Shown here: in pieces, positions 42,344-53,141 of the stretch
How positions within the stretch are numbered: position 1 is the first letter of the stretch
How the letters are laid out: every line of letters begins with the position of its first letter
NCBI GenBank assembly: GCA_039621445.1
Contig: CP154955.1
Location: 29,085,471 to 29,149,470, forward strand
Direction: 5' to 3'
Source: Euglena gracilis
Taxonomy: Eukaryota; Euglenida; Euglenophyceae; Euglenales
Length of the DNA stretch: 64,000 nucleotides
The notes under the pieces: model-generated
Seen by the model: the letters and a program-made list of their open reading frames with translations, nothing else
What the model was told of the DNA's origin: nothing
The model's database searches: none
Program-made: the position numbers and the translations under genes

Positions 42344-43740
42344 TTGAAACCGTGTATTGGGGCTCTGGCTTCAAGCCCGAACCGGCGTTCAGAATGCCGG
42401 TTCTGCGCCGAACCAGTGTTCCAGAACGCCGGTTCGGGCGGGAAACTGGCATCCAGGGGGACCCAAAATAAAAAGTGCCAAAAAGTGTCCAAAATGGTTT
42501 GTAGACATGTGGCAATCATATCTGAGCAGTTTTGGGGGGGGGGGTATTTGGCCAGAAATTGGGGTATTTTGTGCAATGATTTCCATTTGGCCAAATTTGG
42601 GCAATTTCTGAAATTGAATACCATGCAGCACGGCTGAAATCTAAGGCCATCTGCAGAAAGCCCCTGAGAAGAGCTTTCGATCAAGGGGCAACTTGGCAGG
42701 TGAACAGTGGATTTTGTAATTTGCAAAAAGGGTCGGAACATGCGATCGGCGATTTTCAGGGCACTGTGCAGTGTGGCTGAGTTCTGAGGGTTCTGAGTGA
42801 AAGGTCTTGGGGAGAGCTTTCAATTGATGTGCTGCATGGCACCTGAGGTGTGAGATTTCACAAATTAAGATGTCAAATTTTGGAATACACAATTGCTGAA
42901 AATAAGCGACGTGTGCATCCTGGCTGAATCCTGTGGCCATCTGTCAAAAGCCCTTGAGAAGAGCTTTCGATTGATGGGCAACATGGCATCAGATGTGTGA
43001 AAACTTCAATCGGCCGATCGACATGGCCATGCGCCCAAAGGAGGTAAAAAAATGCTCAAAAATGTTCAAAAAATGGGTATTTAGGGCGAATTTGGCCGTG
43101 ACTCCTTGAACGCCGGTTCGGGCGTGAAGCCAGAGCCCCTAATCCACGGTTTCAACAAACTGTGTCCGAACCATACATCTCTTTAAGGACCCCGGGGGGG
43201 GGTGCTGGGCTAGGGCTAGAAATTTGGGCTGGCTAGAAATTTGGGCTGGCTAGCCCCCCCCCGGGGGGGGGGGGGGGGCTGGACCCCGGCTGGACCCGAA
43301 CCGGGGCGAGCTGGACTGAAATCGGAAAAATGCCCAAAAAGGACCTGCAGAACACAGTTTTGAAAAATGATGCATCTGAAACCCCCCAAAAATGCCCCAA
43401 ACGCCCCCCAAACCCCATTTTTTGCCACTTTTGAACACAGTTTTTCAAAAAATTTCGGCGCTTTGCGCCGAAAAATTTTGGGCTGGACCCCCCAAAATGG
43501 GCTGGCTGGCTGGGCTAGCAGCACCCCCCGGGGGGGGGGGGTGCTGCTGCGGCTGGGCTGGGCCCAAATCGCAAAACCTTAGAGAGATGTATGGTCCGAA
43601 CGCCGGTTCGGCCCGCGGAACTGTGTTCCAGAACGCCGGTTCGGGCGGCGTTCAGGCTGCCGCCCGAACCGGCGTTCTGGAACACAGTTCCCGCGGGCCG
43701 AACCGGCGTTCTGGACACAGTTTTCGTATCAGAAAAATTA
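42344..43740. mobile_element. M-family foldback element, copy 1
   Basis: The left end TTGAAACCGTGTATTGGGGC pairs with GCCCCTAATCCACGGTTTCAA at 43135-43155. Both carry GAACGCCGGTTCGGGC motifs, which recur in a palindromic cluster at 43600-43720. The interior (GTTTGTAGACATG.GGCAATCATATCTGAGCA) is shared with 47583-48755. A second element is inserted at 43171-43594. Confidence 0.6.
43171..43594. mobile_element. Nested MITE with CCATACATCTCT ends
   Basis: CCATACATCTCT at the left and AGAGATGTATGG at the right are perfect inverted ends. TCCGAA flanks both sides (43165-43170, 43595-43600). Removing it restores the CTGTGTCC.GAACGCCGGTTCGG sequence seen uninterrupted at 48654. The interior is C/G-rich with a pair of CTGGCTAGCCCC-like blocks. 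Confidence 0.75.
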
Positions 43741-43829
43741 AAAAAAAAGAATACACCACTCCACATCCACATCTGCTCAACTGCAAATCAATGGCACAAA
43801 CTGCGAAAAAGGAGAAAGTAACATGGCAC

Positions 43830-43960
43830 CTCTGAAGCTGGAGGAGGTCCTTGCTGATTCTGGTTGAACTGGTAATGTAGCATTGCCGCGTATGGCTGAG
43901 GAGGCCTGGAAGGCAACTGGGGGCCGCCGTACATCAGAAAATACGGTGGCGGCTCTGGAA
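43830..43960 (-). CDS. RING ligase gene: proline-rich N-terminal exon
   Basis: Minus-strand frame ending at TCA GAG/GTGCCATG (phase 0), encoding EPPPYFLMYGG, then RPPQPY and NQQGPPPASE. It reads directly into the exon that starts at 42231. Proline-rich, weakly conserved N-termini precede the DAR2-like domain in LUL ligases. The 5' border and the start codon are uncertain; several AG acceptors lie between 43945 and 43985. Confidence 0.55.
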
Positions 43961-44044
43961 TCGGTCCTTGGCAAAACTTTGTGGGAAGGGCGGTGGCAAC
44001 AATGTTGGCGGTGGCAAAATGCCTTTCCAAAAAACGCCAGGGCC

Positions 44045-45015
44045 ACCCAGGGTTCGATACAAGGGCAGGTGTGGAGTCCTCTGGTCCAGGAGGGGGGGGG
44101 GCAACGCCTCCTAAACAGTGGCGCAGTCCAGGTGGCCGATTTTCAGCCCAGCACAAAGCGCAGGGCTGAAAAATTTTGCCCCTCACTCCCCCCCCCCGGT
44201 GGGGGGTCGGTCGAGTGGGTACCTGCCAGAGGCGGGGCTTTCCTCCATTTTCAGCACGGGATGCCCCTCCCCCGGGTCCTGAGAAAAAACACCTGGTTCA
44301 CGCACAGATGCGCTCAAAATCCTCCCCATTCAGCAGCAGAGATTTTGGGTTGAATGAAAAATGAAGAATGCCTTAAAAACACACACACTGAAAAATACCA
44401 CAACAACACACAAATTTCAGCAAACCATCCGACACATAAAAAGCAAAAGAATGTTTGTGCCCCCCCCCCCATCAAACCCAACCCCCTGACCCGGGGGGGG
44501 GGATTGATGTCGGAGGCCTTCGGAGAATTTTCGAAAAAAATTGCGGAGAAAATGCGGAAATTGCGGAAAATTGCGGAAAAATTGACATCGGGAATGTACA
44601 TATTTCTGCTGGAGGGGACTTAAAATTTCACAAATTTGGTCTTTTTGCGACATAGGGGTAAGTTTTGAGCCGGTATTCACATTTTTTTTTTCCAACAAAA
44701 AAGGTCCAAACCATGATTTTTGTAATTTTGGGAACATGTTGATTCTGGAAATATGTAATTTCTTTGGTGAGCTGGGACTGGAAGGGAGGGTGGGGTGGTT
44801 GGATCCTGACCAAACACCTCCTGCCTCCCAAAACCAGCCAAAAAAGCGATTTTGGAGACTTTTTGTGCAAATTCTTCTCAAAAAAGCAAAATTTTTCGGC
44901 CCAAAGCAGTGGGGGTGCGTATGCCTTTGGGGGGTGGTCAGGGGGGAGGAGGGGTTGGGAGACACCCCCACCTAAATTTTGTGCACCCTTCTTGGATCGA
45001 ACCCTGAGGCCACCT
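44045..45015. mobile_element. Larger foldback element related to 20960-21297
   Basis: GGGTTCGATACAAGGGCAGG at the left pairs imperfectly with CCCTTCTTGGATCGAACCCTG at the right. The left 200 bases (CTAAACAGTGGCGCAGTCC...CCGATTTTCAGCCC) match the copy at 20960. No transposase. Confidence 0.5.
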
Positions 45016-45880
45016 GGAATGACTACATCTCACAGGTTAAAGAGATGTATGGGGTCACTGGATGATTAAGCGAACATCTCTGACGAGAGAAAATCTTCAA
45101 TTTCTTAAAAAAAAATAATAAAATCATTTTGTCACAGGTTCTAAACTGGTTTAACTCCTTGGTCTCCTTACATTTTCATGTTCATTAAGCATTGTTCAGT
45201 TTTTATCATCAGGCCACTTTTGAATCTCTGTTCAGGTGGGCATAAAAAGGTCTACACATGGCCCATCACCAAATGATTGTCACACAAAGCTGTGCTCCTC
45301 TTCCATCTGCCCCCGCATCCTGCAGAAATGTAGATGAGAGCTGCAAATCAAATCAAAACGATATGGGTTTCTGCAATCATCCTTCACTTTTCAAAAAAAA
45401 AAACGTATCAGAAACACGGGGAGGCCCTTTTGTCAGACGTTATGGTTGTCAAGTGTGGGGGGGAGTGTGGGGGGTGTTGGGGGGTGGGGAGTGAATGTCT
45501 AGTGTAGGCTCCAGTTTTTGCAATACCTCGCACCCCAGGGGGAAGGCCCAACAGCCCCTGCACACCCACTCTCAAAAGCCTCAGGGAAGGGGGGCACATT
45601 GCTAAACGAATTGTTGTGAAGGCAAGATGGCAACAGCTGCTTTTCTTCCACCAATCCACGATCCCAGGAAATGTGTTGCGTGGGACTTTGATTGGTATTT
45701 TGCCCCTGCCCCTGCCCCTGCCCCTGCAATGCCCCACAGCTAAGTTGGACGATCAATCGATATCGGGGATGCTGAACGACTAATGCTGATTAATGCTGAC
45801 TGATGGGGTGGCGAACGATTGCCATCCCTATATTTTCAGCCTTGTAGTGGCTAAAAGACCCAGATTTATTTGACTCTCAA
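45016..45880. other. Stretch without supported genes
   Basis: Contains a GGAGTGTGGGGGG stretch at 45460-45490, TAGGCTCCAGTTTTTGCAAT at 45505 (inverted relatives at 46707, 46830 and 46934) and (CCCCTG)n at 45703-45727. No gene recognised. Confidence 0.4.
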
Positions 45881-45884
45881 CATA

Positions 45885-46059
45885 CCCCCCCCCCCTTATT
45901 GTCCCACTGACCTCTCCCCGGGAGGCCCGACCGGACAATAAGGGGGGGGGGACAATAAGGGGGTACCAAAGGAATTTCATTGGCCGGGCCAAAAAATCCC
46001 CCATCGGCCGGGGCCCAGGGACAATAAGGGGGGGGGGACAATAAGGGGGGGGGGGGTGG
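45885..46059. mobile_element. TA-flanked C-run MITE with CTTATTGTCCC ends
   Basis: CCCCCCCCCCCCTTATTGTCCC at the left, GGGACAATAAGGGGGGGGG at the right, with further copies of GGACAATAAGGGGG inside. TA flanks both ends. Confidence 0.6.
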
Positions 46060-46263
46060 TATTTATAGTTCCTTTGCAGTGAAAACATCTGAGCCTCCCC
46101 CATTTTCACTCCGCACCCCTTGGCACAGGATGACCGAATCTGCAGCAAGATTCATGCCAAAACAGGGGGGGTGCGCACGTGCTATTATTTGCCCCCCACT
46201 GTCTGAGCTGTTTCCATACAGGGGTGGGATTCTGAAAGGCAGAGCAGAGTTTTGAAGGCATTT

Positions 46264-46265
46264 CA

Positions 46266-46304
<39 letters not shown>

Positions 46305-46306
46305 GG
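46264..46306. repeat. (CA)n(GA)n microsatellite
   Basis: CACACA run followed by GAGAGA run. Confidence 0.95.
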
Positions 46307-46599
46307 AGACATTTCAAAATGAGCTCTTTGGGGCTTAAACCTTTGTGCTTTGTACTGTGTGCTTTGTCTGGGCATTCACGTCCTTTTTTGTGTGTGTGTC
46401 ATCAAAAAGACGCGCTGTTTTGGTCAGTTTCGGTCAGTTTTTGATTTTTTTTTGTGCCATTCCCCCGCCAATGAGTGCCCTGTGCACGGTCGCCCCCCAA
46501 ATGGGAGAGACCCCAGGAAAATGTCTCCAGAGTTGGGGTGTAGGGATAGTCCCGGCCTCCCACTGGTCGCTCGCCCACTGCTATACAAATTGCCAGTTC

Positions 46600-46940
46600 C
46601 GCCGTAACTCGGCGCCGGGTATATTTTGGACCCATTTTGGGACCCATATGGAGGTCCCCCCCTCCCCCCCGTACCCCCCACCCCCCCGCCCCCCCCATTA
46701 TCACTGCCCATTGTTGCAAAAAACCGGAGCCCAGACAGACATTATCAAGGCCCATGGCCATCGATGGGGGGTCCGGTGGCCTACAGCGCGGTGGGGGGGG
46801 GGGGCTGCGCCCCCCTGCACCCCCCCCATTATCACTGCCCATAATTGCAAAAAAAAACTGAAGCCCATACCAGACATTTACCTGCACCCCCCCCCCCCAT
46901 ACACCCCCCACACCCCCCCCCCACACTCGACCAGTGTGGG
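46600..46940. repeat. C-run rich repeats with ATTATCACTGCCCAT...TTGCAAAAAA
   Basis: The block CCCATTATCACTGCCCAT occurs at 46698 and 46824, with the inverted relative GGCTCCAGTTTTTGCAATA at 46938. The segment GACCCATTTTGGGACCCATATG is shared with 39384. Confidence 0.55.
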
Positions 46941-47035
46941 CTCCAGTTTTTGCAATATATGGGGGGTGTGCTCTGGGCTGGAAAAATCATTTGGCCGATT
47001 TTTGGGTGGGTTTTGGGTGGGTGGGAGTGTGGGTG

Positions 47036-47235
47036 TCCAAGGCTTGCCACCGGGGAAAAAGGGGTAGAACCCCCCCCCCCTGCCACTGGGTATGTAATGA
47101 AAACCGCGGATTGTCACCATGACTCCGGCCTGGTTCCCGGAGTCCCGGAGTCATTTATTTTTCAGTCGCGAGCGACTGGATTTCTAGTTTCCGAATCACC
47201 TCCGTTTGACCCCCAACTCCCCGCAGGCCCAAATT
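47036..47235 (+). repeat. R-family repeat, copy 2
   Basis: CCAAGGCTTGCCACCGGGG, a C-run, then CTGGGTATGTAATGAAAACCGCGGATTGTCACCATGAC...CCGTTTGACCCCCAACTCCCCG. It represents the uninterrupted state for the insertion seen at 50315-50526. Confidence 0.6.
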
Positions 47236-47582
47236 GGCCCACAACAACCATTTTGGGGGGGGGTTTTGGGCCGGTTCTTTTTTTGCTAAAAAAAGATTTT
47301 TCCAAAATATCTCGACAATGAATCAAAATCAAAGAAAATGTTTGGAGACCAAAAATGAAGCCTTGGAATGCCCTGTCCAACCATGCTTTTCTTTCCCCAA
47401 CTCTTCGTGAAGTTACGGCCATTTTTCGGGCAATTTTGGCACATTTCTGGGGTCGTTTTGGGCCATTCTCAGGGTCAAAAAATCGATGTTTCCAAAAAAA
47501 ATATCGGAAATGAAGCAAAATCAAAAGAAATGTTTGGAGTAGGGTTGTGCCGAGACTGGAAAAATAAAATATTTTTCAATTC

Positions 47583-48755
47583 AATTGAAACCGTGTATTG
47601 GGGCTCTGGCTTCACGCCCGAACCGGCCTTCTGGACGCCGGTTCGGCGCAGAAATTTCTGCGCCGAACCGGTGTCCAGAACGCCGGTTCGGGCGGGAAAA
47701 CGGCGTCCTGGGGACCGAAAATGAAAAGTGCCAAAAAGTGTCCAAAATGGTTTGTAGACATGAGGCAATCATATCTGAGCACTTTTTGGGGGGTATTTGG
47801 CCAGAAATTGGGGTATTTTGTGCAACAATGTCCATTTGGCCAAATCTGGGGATTTTCTGAAATAGAATACCATGCAGCAGGGCTGAAATCTAAGGCCATC
47901 TAAAATCCTTGAGAAGGGTTGTCGATCAAGGGGCAACATGGCAGGTGAACAGTGGATTTTGGAATTTGCGAAAAGGGTCCAAAAATCGTAATTCTGAAAA
48001 AACCCAAGGGGTCCAACTAAAATTTCCTAACCATAATTCTGAAAAACCCAGGGGAGGGTCCAACCAATTTTGAAAACACCCAGGGGGGCCAAAATTTCCC
48101 AACTGTAATTTTCATTTCCCAACAATTTGGAAAAATTCCCGGGGGGGGGGGGGCTCCAGCCAAAATTTCCCAACCGTACTTCTGAAAAACCCTAGGGGGG
48201 GCTCCAGCCAATTTTTTTTTCAACCGTGTTTGTGAAGAAACCCAGCCAAAATCTCTGAACCGGAATTCTGAAAAAAGGGGGGATCAAATCCCAACCATAA
48301 TTCTGGAAAAAAAACCAGCGGGGTCCAACCAAAAATTCGGCATTGCAAATCTGAAAAAATCTGGGGGGGGTCCAGTCAAAATTTCCCAACCGTGATTCTG
48401 AAAAAACCTAGGGGTGGTCCAACCAAAAAAAAATTCCAAATCGTAATTCTGAAAAAAAACCTTTCGATTGATGGGTAACCTGGCATCAGACGGATGAAAA
48501 CTTCAATCGGCCGATCGACATGGCCATGAGCCCAAAGGATCCCAAAAATGCCCAAAAATGTTCAGAAACTGGGTATTTAGGGCGAAATTGGCCTTTATTC
48601 CTTGAACGCCGGTTCGGGCGTGAAGCCAGAGCCCCTAATCCACGGTTTCAACAACTGTGTCCAGAACGCCGGTTCGGGCGTGAAGCCGTGTTCCAGAACG
48701 CCGGTTCGGGCTGCCGCCCGAACCGGCGTTCTGGACACAGTTTTCGTATCAGAAA
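47583..48755. mobile_element. M-family foldback element, copy 2
   Basis: Begins TTGAAACCGTGTATTGGGGC, ends with a palindromic GAACGCCGGTTCGGGC cluster and CTGGACACAGTTTTCGTATC. The interior has about nine repeats of a 40-45-bp unit (TCCCAACCGTAATTCTGAAAAAACC) at 48000-48470 that copy 1 lacks. A third, partial copy ends at 49627-49740. Confidence 0.6.
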
Positions 48756-49369
48756 ATTTTCATGAAAAAAATTAAAAAAACATGAAAATATTTTGAAAAA
48801 TATGAAAGGCGTTGTTCCCAATTTAGGAGGTGATCCTCGTTCCTCGCTCTTGAGCCGTAACGGAAATCCCAATGTCCATGCATGCCTTTGGGAAATGAAT
48901 TTGGTGGGGGTTGTGAGGCTTCTGAAGCGCCGATGTGTGGGCTGAATTTCAGTGCTAAATCCAAATTTGCTTCTATACTCTAATGAAATGATACACCAAC
49001 AAAGACCCGCAGATTTTCCAAATTTGGCCTTGGAAATCCTAGCAGACCCGGGGGGGGGGGGGATTGCCAGCAGGCTAGTGGGAAAAAAAATTCCAGTGAC
49101 CGCACGAAATCCAAAAAAAAATGGGACCCCCAAAACTGGCCAAAAAATGCCCATGTTTGGCCCACTCTCCAAATTTGTCCTGCATAATTGAAGAATTTCT
49201 GTCATGTTCGGGCTTTGCATTGGCATTTGATGCGAGATCACAGGGGTGGGTCACAAGGGTCACAATGGAAAGCTACGAGACTGAAATTTTCTTGTGTCAG
49301 CCCTTTCTGTCAGCTGCCAACATTTACGTGAAGGGAAATGACACTTTTCAAGTCTGAAGAGAGCTTTCG

Positions 49370-49740
49370 TTTGATATGCAATTTGCTTCCTGAGCTGTGG
49401 GATTTGACAAATTAAGATGTCAAGTTTTGGGATCACTGAAAATAAGAGCTATGTGCATTGTGGCCGAATTATGTGGTCATCTGTCGAAAGCCCTTGAGAA
49501 GAGCTTTCGATTGATGGGCAACATGGCATCAGAAGTGTGGATTCAACCGGCGGTCAATTTGGGCCAAAGTTGCCCAAAAACTACCCAAACATGGGTATTT
49601 GGGACGAAATCAGCCGTGATTCCTCAGCCGCCGGTTCGGGCTTGAACCCATTGCCCCTAGAAACGGTTTCAAAAACTGTGTCCCAGACGCCGGTTCGGGC
49701 GTGAAACCGGTGTCTGGGACACAGTTCTTGATATAGAAAG
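49370..49740. repeat. M-family partial copy 3
   Basis: GAGAAGAGCTTTCGATTGATGGGCAACATGGCATCAGA followed by a diverged GCCGGTTCGGGC cluster and CTGGGACACAGTTCTT. The left end is not recognisable. Confidence 0.45.
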
Positions 49741-50225
49741 AGGATCCATGATGCACTTTTTTAAGGCTCCTTGCAGTTTTCCCACAATGGTGGTATTAGG
49801 GCTTATTCGGGGAACAGTTTCATAGGTCGCGCAATTTGCCCATAAAATGCACAGGTAGACACAGATGAGGATTATTTTTCTTGCCGGGGGTCCGGGTGGG
49901 GTGGGAGCCCCCCCCCCCCAATGAGCCCCCCCAAATGAGCATTTTGGTTCTGGAATTTTTTCCATTGATACAGTTTCTTTCCTGCACACATCAGGCTTGC
50001 ACCGAAGGCAATGTCTCCCAACCTAATGTTCTGTTTCTCGCGGATCTTCATGAAATTCATCATTGTTTGGTACCCCCCTAAATGAGCCTTTTGGGGAAAA
50101 CAAGATGGAGGCTCATTCACTGGGGGTTCACGTAACCCCCTAAACAAGCCCCCCCCCCCCCGAGCCCTGAATGAGCCTTTTGGGGGTCCTTGACTGACAC
50201 AGGGGGCTTCATTTAGGGTGGGGTC

Positions 50226-50660
50226 ACTGAGATCTTATCTCTTTAGAGTAAGAGCGAAGCTTGGCACCGGGGGAAAAGGGGGTAGAACCCCCCCCCCCCG
50301 CCACTGGGTATGTACCCTCACCCCCCCTCAAAGTGTCCCCCCCTAGAGTGGCCAATTTTTTTGACAAATTTGGTTTACCCCCCTCAAAGTGGCCATTATC
50401 TTTCGGCGCCCAAGGCGCTGAAGCCCAAAAGTTGACCCCCCAAAGTGTCCCCTCCCCCGGAGTGGCCGTTTTCTGGTCCCGTGCCTGGAGGGTGGCCATT
50501 TTGAGGGGGGGGGGGTGAGTGAGGGTTATGAAAACCGCGGATTATCACCTTGACCCCGGCCTGGTTCCCAGAATTTTTTTTTCAGTCGCGAGCAACTGGA
50601 TCCCAAGTTTCCGAATCACATCCGTTTGACCCCGCCAGGCCCGAGTTATCCACCGCGAAG
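50226..50660 (+). repeat. R-family repeat, copy 3, with inserted MITE
   Basis: Leader TTATCTCTTTAGAGTAAGAGCGAAGCTT, a C-run, CTGGGTATGTA, an insertion at 50315-50526, then GAAAACCGCGGATTATCACC and the rest of the family body. Confidence 0.7.
50315..50526. mobile_element. TA-flanked MITE with CCCTCACCCCC ends
   Basis: CCCTCACCCCCC at the left and GGGGGTGAGTGAGGG at the right, TA on both sides. The empty site is visible in the paralogous repeat at 47086 (GTATGTAATGAAAACC). Inside, CTCAAAGTG.CC blocks repeat in inverted orientation. The same ends occur at 60188-60313. Confidence 0.7.
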
Positions 50661-50895
50661 GGGTCCCAACTGGGTAGGATTCACCAACCCCCCGGCCGGG
50701 CCACAAGCCTCAAACATTTGCTGCAGCTTGGCACCCTCAAGTTTGGGAACATTTTCTTCCACACGTTGTGGGGTCCGTACAGGGGGGTATGGGGTGTGGG
50801 GGCCCACTTTGTGCCATGATTCAAAAAAACTTAAGAAAGAACTTAAGTGTTCAAAGGCTATATTTGCATCACCACAAAACTCATTTCCCCCTATG
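50661..50895. other. Unassigned, weak coding-like minus-strand stretch
   Basis: The minus frame around 50820-50650 includes RVEENVPKLEGAKLQQMFEACG with balanced composition, but no domain, convincing splice pair or partner exon was found. Confidence 0.25.
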
Positions 50896-51326
50896 CAATG
50901 GAGGCTAGGCGCGCCGCTCGGGGGGGTCCGGGGCCCCCCCCCCCCCCCCCCCCCCCGCGCGGCCGCCCGCGCGGCCACTCGCCCCCCCCTGGACCCCCCC
51001 CCTCCCCCCACTGTGCCTAGCATAGCCAAGAAAAAAAATTTTGGTGAAAAAATCGCGATTTTTTGAGGCCCAAAATGACCAAAAATGACCATTTTCGGAC
51101 ACAAAATGGCAAATTTGGGGGCCGCGTGCTCTGCGCGCGGCCAAAAAAGCACTTTTTTGGTCAAAAATGGCCCAGAAATGGCAAAAAATGACCACTTTTT
51201 TGGACCCGAAAATCACCGATTTTAGGATGCGTTCCGCCCGCGCGGCCGCCCTCGGACCCCCCTCCCCCTCCCCCCCGCGCGGCCGCCCGCGCGGCCGCTC
51301 GCCCCCCCCACTGTGCCTAGCCTCCA
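50896..51326. mobile_element. P-family GC-rich foldback element, copy 1
   Basis: TGGAGGCTAGGC at the left end and GCCTAGCCTCCA at the right end are inverted. Inside are CGCGCGGCCGCCCGCGCGGCC blocks in both halves and a central TTTTGGTGAAAAAATCGCGATTTTTTGAGG section. Copy 2 lies at 52413-53417. Target duplication not clear. Confidence 0.6.
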
Positions 51327-52412
51327 ATGATTTCATCAGTCCATCAACAATGAAATACCTGTGTTGTGTACGGCTGCAATTGTTGACGTTGTTGCCGGCG
51401 TGCCTCTCTATTCTCCAATGAACTGCTTGAGGTGCCCATTGTTGGCAACAAAGTTGCCAGGTATGAAATAAAAGAGAGTTGGAAGAAAATTCTTTAACAG
51501 AACTACAAAGAAAACAGGAAAAAGGACTTCGATTTGTCAAATCCTTGCAAATATCACCAGAGGGCATGGCACTAGGGTGGCGACATTCGTGAAAAGTGGT
51601 TGGAAAGAAAACTAAAAAAAATTGTCAAATTTCGTGAAATTTCAGGGGCTCAAAATTTCCGTCAACAACCTACTATTGGCTAGTGGTCTGAAAAAAAAAT
51701 AAGAAATCGTGAAATTTAGTGAAATTTCAGGGGCCGGAAATTTCAGTCACCACCCTACATGGCACAGAAGGAGGAATGCAAAATGGAAGGGTAGGCAGTA
51801 CAGGGGGTGCTGCAAATTCGCAGGTGACTTTTTTCCGCTGCTTTTAGTTCCGCAGGTTCAAAATTGGATTTAGTGATGATGGGCCTAGGAGGATTACTCT
51901 GAGCTGAAGTTCTAGGAAGGTGAGAAAATGTACAACCTTCGAGTCGGGTGAGAGCTATTTACAACACAACGTGACATCGTCGCAGGGGAATGGTTAGGGG
52001 AAGGTCCCCACGGTTGACGTCACCGTAGGTGGTGAGAGTTATTTACAACTCATGTGTGCTTTGTGAGATTGAAAATGAGCAAAGCCCACTTTCTCGTGTG
52101 GTCACCGTGGCCCCCAGGGGCATTGTGCTCCGTCCTCCGTCCGCCCGCTGCTTCCACCTTCCGTCATCCCGCTTCTCCGATGTTCCCGCGTCCTCCGGCT
52201 CCTGCACTGGCACATCCTTGTGTGGTGGTTTTCGGTGAGATTTTTGTTTGTCAGGCTTGAGAAGTGGCAAATCACAAGTTGCAAGGGAGCCCAAGGGCCG
52301 GTGCGAGGTGCAGAGACCACTACGGTCAGTTGGTAGATGAAAGGCTGAATATCCATTTGATTGGTACGGGGTGTATGTACGTACGTAACTGCAATACAGA
52401 AGCTGTTCAGGG
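51327..52412. other. Low-repeat interval; weak hint of a plus-strand promoter and exon
   Basis: No recognised protein. CGTGAAATTT.GTGAAATTTCAGGGGC repeats lie at 51600-51740. GGTGAGAG.TATTTACAAC occurs twice (near 51945 and 52030), and TGACGTCA at 52015-52022 is a CRE-like palindrome. A GC-rich ATG-started frame at 52073 ends at TTCG/GTGAGAT near 52231, a good donor. Confidence 0.25.
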
Positions 52413-52424
52413 CATTGGAGGCTA

Positions 52425-52604
52425 CCCCCCCCTAAATGACCCTATTAATGTTGCTTCAGGACCCCCCAAAGGGTCATCTAGGGGGGGGGTCATTTAGGGG
52501 GGGGATACTTTTCCCACTTGAAAAATTGCTCTGCTCTATGACCCCCCCCTAGATGACCCCCCAGGGGGGTCATCTAGGGGGGGGGGGGTCATTTAGGGGG
52601 GGGG
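52425..52604. mobile_element. TA-flanked MITE nested in P copy 2
   Basis: CCCCCCCCTAAATGACCC at the left and GGGTCATTTAGGGGGGGGG at the right, TA at 52423-52424 and 52605-52606. P copy 1 has the empty site GGAGGCTAGGCGCGCC. Inner GGGTCATCTAGGGG blocks repeat the pattern. Confidence 0.75.
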
Positions 52605-52793
52605 TAGGCGCGCCACTCGGGGGGGGTCCGGGCCCCCCCCCTCCCCCCCCCCCGCGCGGCCCCTGCGCGGCCGCCCGCGCGGCCGCTCGCCCCCCCCTGC
52701 CCCCCCCCCTCCCCCCACTGTGCCTAGCATAGCCAAGAAAAAAAAATTTTGGTGAAAAAATCGCGATTTTTTGAGGCCCAAAAATGACCATTT

Positions 52794-53141
52794 TCGAGTC
52801 ATGGCCAGTTTCCCCCCCCCAGGACCCCCCCAGGACCCCCCCAGGACCTCCCCCAGGACCCACCGGGGGGCGGTACCCAGATGACCCACTGCCGGTGGCG
52901 TGCCGGGCGCCGGGGGCGCCCGGTGCCGGGGGGGGCGCCGGCCCCCCCCCGGACCCCCCCGGGCTTCCAAATAACCTCATCTTGTGCTGCAAAAATTTTG
53001 TCAAAAAGTTGCGGGACCCCCCCAGGACCCCCCAGGACCCCCCCAGTACCCCCCCAGGACCCCCCAAGGACCCCCCCCGGACCCCCCCACGACCCCCCCC
53101 CCCACAAGGGTCCCGGGGGGGGGGGGAACTGGCCATAAGTG
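52794..53141. mobile_element. Foldback element nested in P copy 2 (GGCCAGTTTCCCCC ends)
   Basis: AGTCATGGCCAGTTTCCCC pairs with GGGGAACTGGCCATAAGT. ACCATTTTCG / GCCATTTTCG flank it (9 of 10), and P copy 1 has a single CCATTTTCGGACAC there. The interior is (CCCCCAGGAC)n-like repeats. Confidence 0.6.

Noticed and set aside
44049-44160. tRNA-like A-box and B-box sequences
   Set aside because: The boxes occur in the wrong order and no cloverleaf can be drawn; they belong to a foldback element.
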